Shown here: piece after piece, positions 1 through 8,382 of the stretch
How the letters are laid out: every line of letters starts with the position of its first letter
Position numbering within the stretch: the stretch's first letter is position 1
The notes under the pieces: generated by a model
The model's database searches: none
Told to the model about the DNA's origin: nothing
The model's input: only the letters and a program-made list of their open reading frames with translations
Program-made: the position numbers and the translations under genes
Assembly (NCBI RefSeq): GCF_035958815.1
Contig: NZ_CP108383.1
Coordinates: 1,612,001-1,676,000, forward strand
Source of the DNA: Nocardia sp. NBC_01327
GTDB lineage: Bacteria > Actinomycetota > Actinomycetes > Mycobacteriales > Mycobacteriaceae
Length of the DNA: 64,000 bases
Reading direction: 5' to 3'

Positions 1-220
1 CCTGCACCAATTCCAGTGCGGCGGTGTGATGCGGGGACAGCCACTGGCCGCCGATCTCGATCATCGCGCCGTCGATCTCGCCGGTCCGGGTGCGGCCGCC
101 GACGCGCTCGCGCGCCTCGAGCACGGCCACCGACAGCCCGGCCCGGTGCAGTTCCACGGCGGCGGTCAGACCGGACGGTCCGGCGCCGATGACAACAACG
201 TCACGGGTGATGACAGGCAC
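1..220 (-). CDS. puo: Putrescine oxidase / flavin monoamine oxidase (partial, N-terminus)
   Basis: Only the first 73 codons are inside the window; the gene runs off the left edge. The start is a GTG at 220 with an AGGAG ribosome site about 5 bases upstream. The peptide has the FAD-binding dinucleotide fold [14 protein letters not shown] near residue 8, followed by [11 protein letters not shown] and a GGQW motif, all typical of flavin amine oxidases. It is the last gene of a polyamine catabolic operon, 34 bases after agmatine deiminase. From that context I infer that it oxidises putrescine to 4-aminobutanal with ammonia and hydrogen peroxide. The fragment alone cannot separate putrescine oxidase from other monoamine oxidases. 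Confidence 0.8.
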   Translation of the reverse strand, partial: MPVITRDVVVIGAGPSGLTAAVELHRAGLSVAVLEARERVGGRTRTGEIDGAMIEIGGQWLSPHHTAALELVQ

Positions 221-254
221 GAAATCTCCTTGCTATTCCGGTTTACGGGACTGA

Positions 255-1298
255 TCAGCGAACGGGCAGCGGCTCGTTCTGGGTAATGCAGTGGATACCG
301 CCGCCACGGGCGAAGATGGGCCGGGCGTCCACGGTGACGATGGTGCGGCCGGGATAGACCTCGGCCAGTACCGCGGCCGCCTCGGCATCGTTCGGATCGT
401 CGAACCCGCACAGGATGACCGCGTTATCGCACACGTAGTGATTGATATAGCTGTAGTCGACGAAACCCTCCTCGTCGCGGAGGGCGCGCGGTGCGGGGAC
501 CGGAACGACCTCGAAAGGCCTTCCGGTGGAAGCGGTCTCGGCGGCGAAGAGCTTCATGATCTCGTCGCTGAGCGCGTGATCGGGATGGGCCGGATCGCGC
601 TGATCGTGCACCAGGACCACACCCGGGGCCGGCAGCGCGGCGACGATATCGGAGTGCCCGCGGGTGCCGAAGCGCTGCGAATCGCGCCACAGTCCGCGCG
701 GCAGCCAGAGCGCCGTGTCGATGCCGATGGTGCGCCGCAGTTCGGCCTCCACCTGCTCCCTGGTCAGTCCCGGATTGCGGTAGGGATCCAGCTGCACCGT
801 CTCGGTGACGATGACCGTCCCCGCGCCGTCCACCTGGATGCCGCCGCCCTCGTTCACGAGCGGTGACTCGATGACCGGCACCCCGGCCGCCGCGGCGACC
901 ACCGTGCCGATCTGCCGGTCATTGTCCCAGCGGGCCCAATCCTGTTGGCCCCAGCCATTGAACACCCAGTCGACGGCCGCGACGGAACCGTCGGCGGCAT
1001 GCACGAAGGTCGGGCCGATATCGCGCATCCAGGCATCGTCGAGCGGGGCTTCGACGATATCGATTGCGCCGGAGAGCATTCGGCGGGCCGCCGCGGTATC
1101 GGCGGGATCTACCACCATCGAGACCGGTTCGAACTGCGCGACGGCGTGCGCCACGGCGGTCCACGCCGTGCGGGCCTCATCGACGGCCTCGGGCGTCGCG
1201 GTGATTTCCGAACCCACCGGGGGAAAGGCCATCCAGGTGCGGCGGTGCGGCGCGTGCTCGGCGGGCATGCGCCACTGGGCGATTCCGTCCGGTGCCAT
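255..1298 (-). CDS. aguA: Agmatine deiminase
   Basis: A 347-residue protein of the peptidyl-arginine/agmatine deiminase family. It hydrolyses agmatine to N-carbamoylputrescine and ammonia. The C-terminus carries GGGIHCITQ, whose Cys (residue 337) is the expected nucleophile. The N-terminal motif MPAEHAPHRRTWMAFP, an NEGGGI segment and a GHSDI segment are also present. The length is normal for the family. I chose ATG 1298 because it overlaps the stop of the upstream amidase gene (TGATG), which signals translational coupling with the next enzyme of the pathway. The open frame continues further upstream, but that part is antisense-like and overlaps the amidase. Confidence 0.93.
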   Translation of the reverse strand: MAPDGIAQWRMPAEHAPHRRTWMAFPPVGSEITATPEAVDEARTAWTAVAHAVAQFEPVSMVVDPADTAAARRMLSGAIDIVEAPLDDAWMRDIGPTFVHAADGSVAAVDWVFNGWGQQDWARWDNDRQIGTVVAAAAGVPVIESPLVNEGGGIQVDGAGTVIVTETVQLDPYRNPGLTREQVEAELRRTIGIDTALWLPRGLWRDSQRFGTRGHSDIVAALPAPGVVLVHDQRDPAHPDHALSDEIMKLFAAETASTGRPFEVVPVPAPRALRDEEGFVDYSYINHYVCDNAVILCGFDDPNDAEAAAVLAEVYPGRTIVTVDARPIFARGGGIHCITQNEPLPVR

Positions 1299-2263
1299 CA
1301 CGCCTGCCCGAACGGGTTCGCGTGATCCACCGGCGCGGTCAGGCGAGCGTAGGTGTCGGGACGGCGGGTATCGAGGAACGGGAACAGGGCCAGCCAGTCC
1401 TTGCGCTGATCGAGGTCCAGATCGGCGACCAGCACCGCGGATTCGTCGCGCGGCGCCTGCACCAGGATGCGGCCGTACGGATCGGAGATGAAAGAGGAAC
1501 CGTAGAAGGTGATTTCGCCTTCGTCGCCGAAGCGGTTGGGCACCACCATGAAGGTGCCCGCGGTAATCCCGTTGCCCACGATCACGTGCTGCCACAGCGG
1601 CTGGGTGTCGAAGGCCGGGAAGCTGGGCTCGGAACCGATGGCGGTCGGGTAGACGATGAGGTCCGCCCCGGCCAGCGAGTACATGCGCGCGACCTCCGGG
1701 AACCATTCGTCCCAGCAGGTCGGCATGCCGATGCGGGCGTCGCCGAGATCCGGATGGCTGTGCGGGCGATAGGCCTCGTCGGTGGCGGGACCGGCCCGGA
1801 AGTAGGTGTCCTCGTAGTACCCGTCGCTGATCGGAATGTGCACCTTGCGCGTGCGGCCGACCAGTTCTCCGCTGGGGGACACCAGGATCGCGGTGTTGTA
1901 TCCCAGGCCGTCGCCCTGCTCGGCGCGCTCGTACAGCGAGGCGTGCACGAAGATGCCGTGCTCGATCGCCGCCTTCGCCGCGAAGGTGAAGGTGGGGCCG
2001 CCGGTCAGCTCCTCGGCGTTCGCGCCCGGATTCTCGCCGCCGCGCACGAACGCCGGGTACTTGCTCAGGGTGATCTCGGGCAGGAAGACCACCTTGGCTC
2101 CGGCCGCGGCCGCTTGGGCTATGCCCTCGAGCAGTTCGGCCTGCAGGGCCGCGGCATCGTCCTGCCAGTGGTGCTGGACCAGGGCGACCCGCAGCGGCGG
2201 GCGCACCGGATCGGCGACTCGCGCATGCGAGACCGGCGGTTCGAAACAGGTGATGACGTTCAC
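1298..2263 (-). CDS. aguB: N-carbamoylputrescine amidase (carbon-nitrogen hydrolase)
   Basis: A 321-residue nitrilase-superfamily amidase that should convert N-carbamoylputrescine to putrescine, carbon dioxide and ammonia. The triad is visible: Glu in FLPEIT, Lys in RTRKVHIP and Cys183 in PTCWDEWFPE. An acidic, proline-containing substrate loop follows. It overlaps agmatine deiminase by one base, so both enzymes of the agmatine-to-putrescine step are coupled. It is also a useful internal control: this superfamily member keeps its catalytic Cys, unlike the two nitrilase homologues at 25011 and 27053. Confidence 0.92.
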   Translation of the reverse strand: MNVITCFEPPVSHARVADPVRPPLRVALVQHHWQDDAAALQAELLEGIAQAAAAGAKVVFLPEITLSKYPAFVRGGENPGANAEELTGGPTFTFAAKAAIEHGIFVHASLYERAEQGDGLGYNTAILVSPSGELVGRTRKVHIPISDGYYEDTYFRAGPATDEAYRPHSHPDLGDARIGMPTCWDEWFPEVARMYSLAGADLIVYPTAIGSEPSFPAFDTQPLWQHVIVGNGITAGTFMVVPNRFGDEGEITFYGSSFISDPYGRILVQAPRDESAVLVADLDLDQRKDWLALFPFLDTRRPDTYARLTAPVDHANPFGQA

Positions 2264-2312
2264 GGCTACTCCGGATCTGATCGTCGAAGTGGTTGGGCGG
2301 AAGCGGGTTTCG

Positions 2313-3869
2313 CTACAGCGTGCTCAGGTGCGGTTCGGCGGGCGCGGGCATGGGATCGCCGGAGATCGCCCGGGGGAGGGTCTGCCCGCGGAAGTACTCC
2401 GGCTGCCGCCAGCGCATGATCAGCATCAGCACCGCGCCCAGCGCGAGAATCCCGAAGCCCAGGTAGAACACCAGGCCGATGCCGAAAATCGATGCGCCAC
2501 TGCCGACTTCGGGCTTGAGGCTCTCGCGCACCGAGATGGTGAAGACCACCAGCAGCATGGTGCCGCCGAGCAGCGGGAACAGCAGCTTGAACATGAAGTC
2601 CCGCGCCGAGGCGAACCACTGCCTGCGGAAGTACCAGACGCAGGCGAAGGCCGTGATGCCGTAGTACCAGCAGATCATGATGCCCAGGGCGGCAATGGTA
2701 TCCAGCAGCACATGCTGCGAGAGCAGTGCGGTCACCGCGTAGAAACCGCCCGCGACCACCGCGGCGACCGCGGTCCCGAAGCGCGGCACCTGATACGTCG
2801 GATGAACGGTGGCGAAGCGGCTCGGCAGCGCCTTGAAGGTGCCCATGGCGAGCATGGCGCGCGCCGCGGGCAGGAAGGTGGCCTGCAGGCTGGCAATGGT
2901 GGAGACCAGCACCGCGAGGAACAGCAGCAGCTCGCCCGCACCGCCCATGATCGGCTGGGCCAGTGCGCCGAACACATTGCTGGCCGTGTCCGGATTGCTC
3001 AGGCCGACACCGGTATCGCCGACACCGGCGTACCACATGAGCGCGACGGCCAGCAGCAGATAGGTGCCCAGCACGGTCAGAATGGACAGCAGCCCGGCCC
3101 GGCCCGGCGTGCGCTTGGGATCCTTGCACTCCTCGCCCAGCGTGAGCGCGGTGTCCCAGCCCCAGTACATGAATACCGAGCCGATCAGGCCGATCGCGAA
3201 GGCGCCCAGCGTAAGTCCGGTGAGCGGGTTGAACCAGTCCATGCTGAAACTCAGCCCGGACGGCGCGTCCCCGGTCATGGCCTTGGCGAGTGCGACACCG
3301 GCGAACAGCAGCAGCACCGCGAGCTGGAAGCCGACCAGCACATACTGGGCACGCTCACTGGAACTGATCCCGCGGCTGGCCGCCCAGCCGGCCGCCGCCA
3401 GGAATGCCAGCGTGGTCGCGATATTGATGAGCTTGTTATCGCCCAGCGTGGCGATGTACTCCGAATGCACCACCCGCCCGATGAACAGGTACAGGAACTC
3501 CGCGCCCACCGCGGCGATATTGGCCAGCACGATCACCACCGCGATCACCGAACCCCATCCGGCCATCCAGCCGATATAGGGGCCCAGTGAGCGTGCCGAC
3601 CACGTGAACGAGGCGCCGCAGTCGGGGGTTTCGGCGCTGAACTCGCGATAGGCGTAGGCCGCCAGGAACATCGGGATGAATCCGGCGATGAGCAGTGCGG
3701 GCATCTTCAGGCCGACCGCGGCCACGATCAGGCCCATACTGGCCGTCGTGGTGTAGGCGGGCGCGATGGACGCGATGCTCAGGACGGCGCCGGCGAGAGT
3801 GCCGATCTTGTTGGTTGCCAATCCCTTATCGCTGTGCGGCGGGGCCTCGGGGGCGTTCTGCACAAGCAT
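2313..3869 (-). CDS. APC-family amino acid/polyamine permease
   Basis: A 518-residue membrane protein with about twelve hydrophobic segments, of the amino acid-polyamine-organocation superfamily. The first segment has the family pattern GTLAGAVLSIASIAPAYTTT. The ATG at 3869 is preceded by CAGGAG at 5-base spacing and is preferred over longer in-frame starts. It lies inside the polyamine operon, between the amidase (49 bases downstream) and succinate-semialdehyde dehydrogenase (87 bases upstream). From that context I infer uptake of agmatine, putrescine or GABA; the sequence does not fix the substrate. Confidence 0.85.
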   Translation of the reverse strand: MLVQNAPEAPPHSDKGLATNKIGTLAGAVLSIASIAPAYTTTASMGLIVAAVGLKMPALLIAGFIPMFLAAYAYREFSAETPDCGASFTWSARSLGPYIGWMAGWGSVIAVVIVLANIAAVGAEFLYLFIGRVVHSEYIATLGDNKLINIATTLAFLAAAGWAASRGISSSERAQYVLVGFQLAVLLLFAGVALAKAMTGDAPSGLSFSMDWFNPLTGLTLGAFAIGLIGSVFMYWGWDTALTLGEECKDPKRTPGRAGLLSILTVLGTYLLLAVALMWYAGVGDTGVGLSNPDTASNVFGALAQPIMGGAGELLLFLAVLVSTIASLQATFLPAARAMLAMGTFKALPSRFATVHPTYQVPRFGTAVAAVVAGGFYAVTALLSQHVLLDTIAALGIMICWYYGITAFACVWYFRRQWFASARDFMFKLLFPLLGGTMLLVVFTISVRESLKPEVGSGASIFGIGLVFYLGFGILALGAVLMLIMRWRQPEYFRGQTLPRAISGDPMPAPAEPHLSTL

Positions 3870-3929
3870 GCAGGCTCCTGGTACTGGGTGTAGAGAACCG
3901 ATCACCGGACGATCGGGTGGGCACGTTGT

Positions 3930-3953
3930 CCGGCACAGGGGCCGGTGTGCCGG
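3930..3953 (-). terminator. Intraoperonic hairpin between gabD and the permease gene
   Basis: A perfect 8-bp inverted repeat (CCGGCACA ... TGTGCCGG) with an 8-base loop lies between the gabD-like stop and the permease. There is no clear T-run. It could be a leaky terminator or an mRNA processing/stability element setting different levels of transporter and enzymes. This is inferred from structure alone. Confidence 0.35.
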
Positions 3954-3956
3954 AAG

Positions 3957-5414
3957 TCAGTGCGTGAGCGCGACGTATTTGGTGTCGAGGTATTCGCTGA
4001 TCCCCTCGGACCCGCCCTCGCTGCCCAGACCGGACTGCTTGATGCCGCCGAACGGAGCCGCCGGATCGGAGATGACGCCGCGATTGACGCCGACCATGCC
4101 GGCCTCGAGAGCGCCGGACACGCGCAGTACCCGATCCAGATTCTGCGTGTAAAAGTAAGCGGCCAAACCGAATTCGGTGTCATTGGCGGCCGCGACCACC
4201 TCGTCCTCGGTATCGAAGCCGTAGACGGCGGCGACCGGGCCGAAGATCTCCTCGCGATGCATGCGGGCGGTGCGCGGCACCTCGTCGAGCACGGTGGGCT
4301 GGAAGAACCAGCCGGGCCCGTCGATCGGCTTACCGCCGGTGCGGACCACGGCTCCGGCCGCGACCGCATCGTCCACGAGGGCGGTGACGCTGGTGCGCTG
4401 CCGCTCGTTGATCAGCGGTCCCAGCTCCACACCCGGCTCATGGCCCGGGCCGACACGCAGCGCGCCGATCTTCTCGGCCAACCGGGCGGCGAACTCGGCG
4501 CGGATCGAATTGTGCACGTAGATACGGTTTGCCGCGGTGCACGCCTCACCGCCATTGCGCATCTTCGCCGCCATCGCCCCGGCCAGCGCCTGATCCAGAT
4601 CGGCGTCCTCGAACACGATGAACGGCGCGTTGCCGCCCAGCTCCATCGAGGTGCGGAGCACGGTGTCGGCGGCCTGGCGCAGCAGCAGCTTGCCGACCCG
4701 GGTGGAACCGGTGAAGGTCACCTTGCGCAGGCGGGGGTCCGCGAGCAGGGGTGCGGTGACGCCCGCGGCATCGCTGCTCGGCAGGACCGACAGCACGCCC
4801 GCCGGAAGTCCGGCCTCGGCGAGGATATCGGCGAGGGCCAGCATGGTGAGCGGAGTGTCCTCGGCGGGTTTCACGATCACCGTGCAACCGGCGGCCAGGG
4901 CCGGGGCGATCTTGCGAGAACCCATGGCCAGCGGGAAGTTCCACGGCGTGATGGCCAGGCACGGGCCGACCGGCTGCCGGGTCACCAGGATGCGGCCGTT
5001 GCCCGAGGGAGCCTCGGTGTACCGGCCGCCGATGCGGACGGCCTCCTCGCTGAACCAGCGCAGGAACTCACCGCCGTAGGCGACCTCGCCGCGCGCCTCG
5101 GGGAGGGTCTTGCCCATCTCCGAGGTCATGAGCAGCGCCAGATCCTCGGCGCGATCCATCAGGATCTCCCAGGCGCGGCGCAGGATCATCGAGCGCTCGC
5201 GGGGAGCCGTTGCGGCCCAGTCGGATTGGACCCGGCATGCCGAGTCGAGGGCGCGCAGGGCATCCGCACGGCCGGCATCGGCGACCTCGGTGAGCAGGTC
5301 GCCGGTGGCGGGATCGGTCACCGCGAAGGTCGCGCCGCCGGTGGCGGGAACGGCGGCGCCGTCGATCCACAGGCCGGTGGGGATCGTTGCGCGAATACGG
5401 TCGAATTCGGACAT
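3957..5414 (-). CDS. gabD: Succinate-semialdehyde dehydrogenase
   Basis: A 485-residue aldehyde dehydrogenase. Glu258 in MELGGNAP and Cys292 in GEACTAANR are the catalytic residues. TPWNFPLAM and FTGSTRVGK form the nucleotide-binding region. The last GABA-shunt step, oxidation of succinate semialdehyde to succinate, fits its position 13 bases downstream of the GABA aminotransferase gene. The GSTRVGK and GEACTAANR motifs resemble the GabD (NADP-preferring) branch rather than the betaine-aldehyde branch. Cofactor preference is inferred from family memory. Confidence 0.88.
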   Translation of the reverse strand: MSEFDRIRATIPTGLWIDGAAVPATGGATFAVTDPATGDLLTEVADAGRADALRALDSACRVQSDWAATAPRERSMILRRAWEILMDRAEDLALLMTSEMGKTLPEARGEVAYGGEFLRWFSEEAVRIGGRYTEAPSGNGRILVTRQPVGPCLAITPWNFPLAMGSRKIAPALAAGCTVIVKPAEDTPLTMLALADILAEAGLPAGVLSVLPSSDAAGVTAPLLADPRLRKVTFTGSTRVGKLLLRQAADTVLRTSMELGGNAPFIVFEDADLDQALAGAMAAKMRNGGEACTAANRIYVHNSIRAEFAARLAEKIGALRVGPGHEPGVELGPLINERQRTSVTALVDDAVAAGAVVRTGGKPIDGPGWFFQPTVLDEVPRTARMHREEIFGPVAAVYGFDTEDEVVAAANDTEFGLAAYFYTQNLDRVLRVSGALEAGMVGVNRGVISDPAAPFGGIKQSGLGSEGGSEGISEYLDTKYVALTH

Positions 5415-5427
5415 CGTCTTCCCTCGA

Positions 5428-6768
5428 TCAGGCGGCGAGATCGCTGATGGCGGTACACAACACCGTCAGCGCCTCGTCGAGTAGTTCGTCGCTGATCACC
5501 AGCGGCGGCAGCAGGCGGATGACATTGCCGAACGTGCCGCAGGTGAGGGTGATGACGCCCTGCTCGAGGCAGCGGGCGGCGACAGCGGCGGTGAAGGCGG
5601 CATCGGGTTCGGTGGTGCCGGGGCGGACGAACTCCAGCGCCAGCATGGCGCCCCGGCCGCGCACGTCGCCGATGGCCGGAACCTGCTGTGCCAGTTCATC
5701 GAAACGCGCCAGCGCGACCTCGCCGATATGGCGGGCGCGGGCGGGCAGATCATGGTCGCGAATGGCCTCGATGGCGGCCAGTGCCGCGGCGCAGGCCACC
5801 GGATTGCCGCCGTAGGTGCCGCCCAGACCGCCCGCGTGCACCGCGTCCAGCAGCTCCGCGCGGCCGGTGATGGCCGAGAGCGGCATACCGCCCGCAATGC
5901 CCTTGGCCATGGTGATGATGTCGGGGACCACGCCCTCGTGATCGCAGGCGAACCAGTCGCCGGTGCGGGCGAAGCCGGTCTGCACCTCATCGGCGATGAA
6001 CACCACGCCATTGGCGCGCGCCCATTCGGCCAGGGCGGGCAGGAATCCCGGTGCGGGAACGATGAATCCGCCCTCGCCCTGGATCGGTTCGATGATCACG
6101 GCGGCGACCGAATCCGCGCCGATCTGCTTCTCGATCCGCGAGATCGCCTCGCGCGCCGCGGCGGCGCCGTCGAGTCCGCCGTCACGGAACGGGTAAGACA
6201 TCGGCATCCGGTAGACCTCGGGGGCGAACGGGCCGAAATGCGCCTTGTACGGCATGGATTTCGCGGTCAGCGCCATGGTCAGGTTGGTGCGGCCGTGGTA
6301 CGCGTGATCGAAGGCGACGACGGCGGTGCGGCCGGTGGCCAGGCGCGCCACCTTGATCGCGTTCTCCACCGCCTCGGCGCCGGAATTGAACAGCACGCTG
6401 CGCTTCTCGTGATCGCCCGGTGTCAGCTCCGCGAGCTGTTCGGCGACCTGGATGTAGGCCTCGTACGGGGTCACCATGAAACAGGTGTGCGCGAACTTCT
6501 CCACCTGGTCACGCACCGCCGCAACCACTTTCGGATGCGAGGCGCCGACATTGGTGACCGCGATGCCGGCGGCCAGATCGATGAGTGAATTGCCGTCCAC
6601 GTCCACGATGACGCCGCCGTCCGCGTCCGCCGCGTACACGGGCACGGTCGAGCCGACACCGGCCGCGACGGCGGCCTTGCGCCGCAGCGCCAATTCCTGC
6701 GAGCGGGGGCCCGGCAGGGCGGTGTGCAGTTCCCGCCGCTGCGGGAGCCGGTAGCTGATCTCGGTCAT
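5428..6768 (-). CDS. gabT: 4-aminobutyrate aminotransferase
   Basis: A 446-residue class III PLP aminotransferase. It transfers the amino group of GABA to 2-oxoglutarate, giving succinate semialdehyde and glutamate. The PLP lysine is Lys289 in TMAKGIAGG, preceded by the cofactor Asp in ADEVQTGFARTG. The N-terminal GSTVPVYAADADGG and FNSGAEAVENAIK motifs are typical of GabT. It sits between the aminobutyraldehyde dehydrogenase and succinate-semialdehyde dehydrogenase genes, as the pathway predicts. The glutamate produced could be recycled by the nearby NAD-glutamate dehydrogenase. Confidence 0.92.
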   Translation of the reverse strand: MTEISYRLPQRRELHTALPGPRSQELALRRKAAVAAGVGSTVPVYAADADGGVIVDVDGNSLIDLAAGIAVTNVGASHPKVVAAVRDQVEKFAHTCFMVTPYEAYIQVAEQLAELTPGDHEKRSVLFNSGAEAVENAIKVARLATGRTAVVAFDHAYHGRTNLTMALTAKSMPYKAHFGPFAPEVYRMPMSYPFRDGGLDGAAAAREAISRIEKQIGADSVAAVIIEPIQGEGGFIVPAPGFLPALAEWARANGVVFIADEVQTGFARTGDWFACDHEGVVPDIITMAKGIAGGMPLSAITGRAELLDAVHAGGLGGTYGGNPVACAAALAAIEAIRDHDLPARARHIGEVALARFDELAQQVPAIGDVRGRGAMLALEFVRPGTTEPDAAFTAAVAARCLEQGVITLTCGTFGNVIRLLPPLVISDELLDEALTVLCTAISDLAA

Positions 6769-6810
6769 GAAAGTCTTTCTGCGGAAGAGGGATTGGGGAC
6801 GACTCGGAAA

Positions 6811-8241
6811 TCAGTCGTGCGCGCTCATGACATGCTTGATGCGGGTGTAGTCCTCGACGCCGTAGGCGGACAGGTCCTTGCCGTAGCCGGAGCGCTTGAA
6901 TCCGCCGTGCGGCATTTCCGCGACTAGCGGGATGTGGCAGTTGACCCACACCGCGCCGAAGTCCAGTGCGGCCGAAACGCGCTGCACCACACCGTGATCG
7001 CGGGTCCACACGCTGGAGGCGAGGCCGTAGACGACATCATTGGCCAGCCGGATCGCCTCGGCCTCGTCGGCGAAGGTCTGCACGGTGATGACCGGGCCGA
7101 AGATCTCCTCCTGCACGATCGGATCATCCTGGCGCACACCGGTGATCACGGTCGGGGCGAGATAGAAACCGGTATCGCCGATCCGGTTGCCGCCGGTGCG
7201 CACGGTGGCGTGCGGGGGGAGCGCGGCGAGTTTGCCGGTGACGGACTCGAAGTGGCGAATATTGTTCAGCGGGCCGTAGGCGGCATCCACATCGTCGGGC
7301 AGGCCCGGTCGCACCGATTGCGCCTTCTTGGTCAGGGCGTCGACAAAATCGTCGTGCACCGACTCGTGCACCAGCACCCGGGTCGCGGCGGTGCAGTCCT
7401 GGCCGCCATTGAAGAACGCGGCATCACCGATGCGGTCGGCGGCCAGCGCCAGATCCGCGTCCCCGAACACCACGACCGGGGCATTGCCGCCGAGTTCGAG
7501 ATGCGCGCGCTTGACCTGCTCGGCCGCGGCGGTCGCCACCGCGATGCCCGCCCGCACCGAACCGGTGATGGCCACCATGTCCAGGTCCGGATGGCTCACC
7601 AGCGCGGCGCCACTGGCGGCATTGCCGAGCACGACATTGAGTACGCCGTCGGGCAGGATGCCCTTCGACAGCTCGGCCAGCAGCAGCGTGCTGCCCGGCG
7701 TGGTGTCACTCGGCTTGAGCACCACGGTGTTTCCGGTGGCCAGCGCCGGGCCGATCTTCCAGATCGCCATCATCAGCGGGTAATTCCACGGGGTCACCTG
7801 ACCGATCACACCGACCGGTTCGCGGCGCACATACGAGGTGAATCCGGTCATGTACTCGCCGGCGGACTTGCCCTCCAGCAGGCGCGCGGCCCCCGCGAAG
7901 AAGCGCAGGTGATCGGCTCCGGTGGCCACCTCCTCGGAGGCGACCAGATGCTTGGGCTGACCGGTATTGCGGCACTGCGCCTCGACCAGCGCGTCGGAAT
8001 GGGACTCCAGGGCGTCGGCCAGTTTCAGCAGTGCGGCCTGTCGCTGGCCGGGCGTGGCGGAACGCCAGGCCGGAAAGGCGCGCCGGGCGGCGGCCACGGC
8101 GGCGTCGATATCGGCGGCATCGGAGATCGGGCTGCGGCCGGTCACCGTCTCATCGACCGGGCTGATCAATTCGAACGACTCCGACGCGGTGGCGGCGACC
8201 GACCGGCCGTCGATGTAGTTGCGAAGCAGCTGCGTCGTCAT
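6811..8241 (-). CDS. patD: Gamma-aminobutyraldehyde dehydrogenase
   Basis: A 476-residue aldehyde dehydrogenase with Glu249 in HLELGGNAP and Cys283 in GGQDCTAATR. It should oxidise 4-aminobutanal (from putrescine oxidase) to GABA. I chose ATG 8241, giving MTTQLLRNYIDG, because it has an AGGGAG site upstream and yields the usual ~474-residue length. A longer in-frame start adds 21 residues. It is the first gene of the seven-gene minus-strand operon, so its upstream region should hold the operon promoter, facing the pucR-type gene. Confidence 0.86.
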   Translation of the reverse strand: MTTQLLRNYIDGRSVAATASESFELISPVDETVTGRSPISDAADIDAAVAAARRAFPAWRSATPGQRQAALLKLADALESHSDALVEAQCRNTGQPKHLVASEEVATGADHLRFFAGAARLLEGKSAGEYMTGFTSYVRREPVGVIGQVTPWNYPLMMAIWKIGPALATGNTVVLKPSDTTPGSTLLLAELSKGILPDGVLNVVLGNAASGAALVSHPDLDMVAITGSVRAGIAVATAAAEQVKRAHLELGGNAPVVVFGDADLALAADRIGDAAFFNGGQDCTAATRVLVHESVHDDFVDALTKKAQSVRPGLPDDVDAAYGPLNNIRHFESVTGKLAALPPHATVRTGGNRIGDTGFYLAPTVITGVRQDDPIVQEEIFGPVITVQTFADEAEAIRLANDVVYGLASSVWTRDHGVVQRVSAALDFGAVWVNCHIPLVAEMPHGGFKRSGYGKDLSAYGVEDYTRIKHVMSAHD

Positions 8242-8382
8242 GTGTGCGAGTTCTCCCTGGGGTTCCGGTATTGCTCGATTGCAAGTCAGTGTGCTGTGCG
8301 ACACACCCCCGCGTCACCTGCCGGATCGGAGTGGCGGCAGAATCTAGTTTCGACGATTTGTCCAGTTTGCTGTAGGAGCGCT
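8242..8382. promoter_or_regulatory. Divergent control region of the polyamine operon and pucR-type regulator
   Basis: A 141-base spacer between divergent genes. It contains an inverted pair GTGTG-N8-CACAC at 8289-8306, a possible operator, and an A/T-richer part at 8340-8372 before the regulator. The divergent layout with a regulator suggests control of the operon from here. The exact promoter elements are not clear to me. Confidence 0.45.

Noticed and set aside
2266..3590. Long plus-strand frames across the permease gene
   Set aside because: The minus-strand permease is supported by family motifs, hydrophobicity and a ribosome site; the plus-strand frames have neither motifs nor a start signal.
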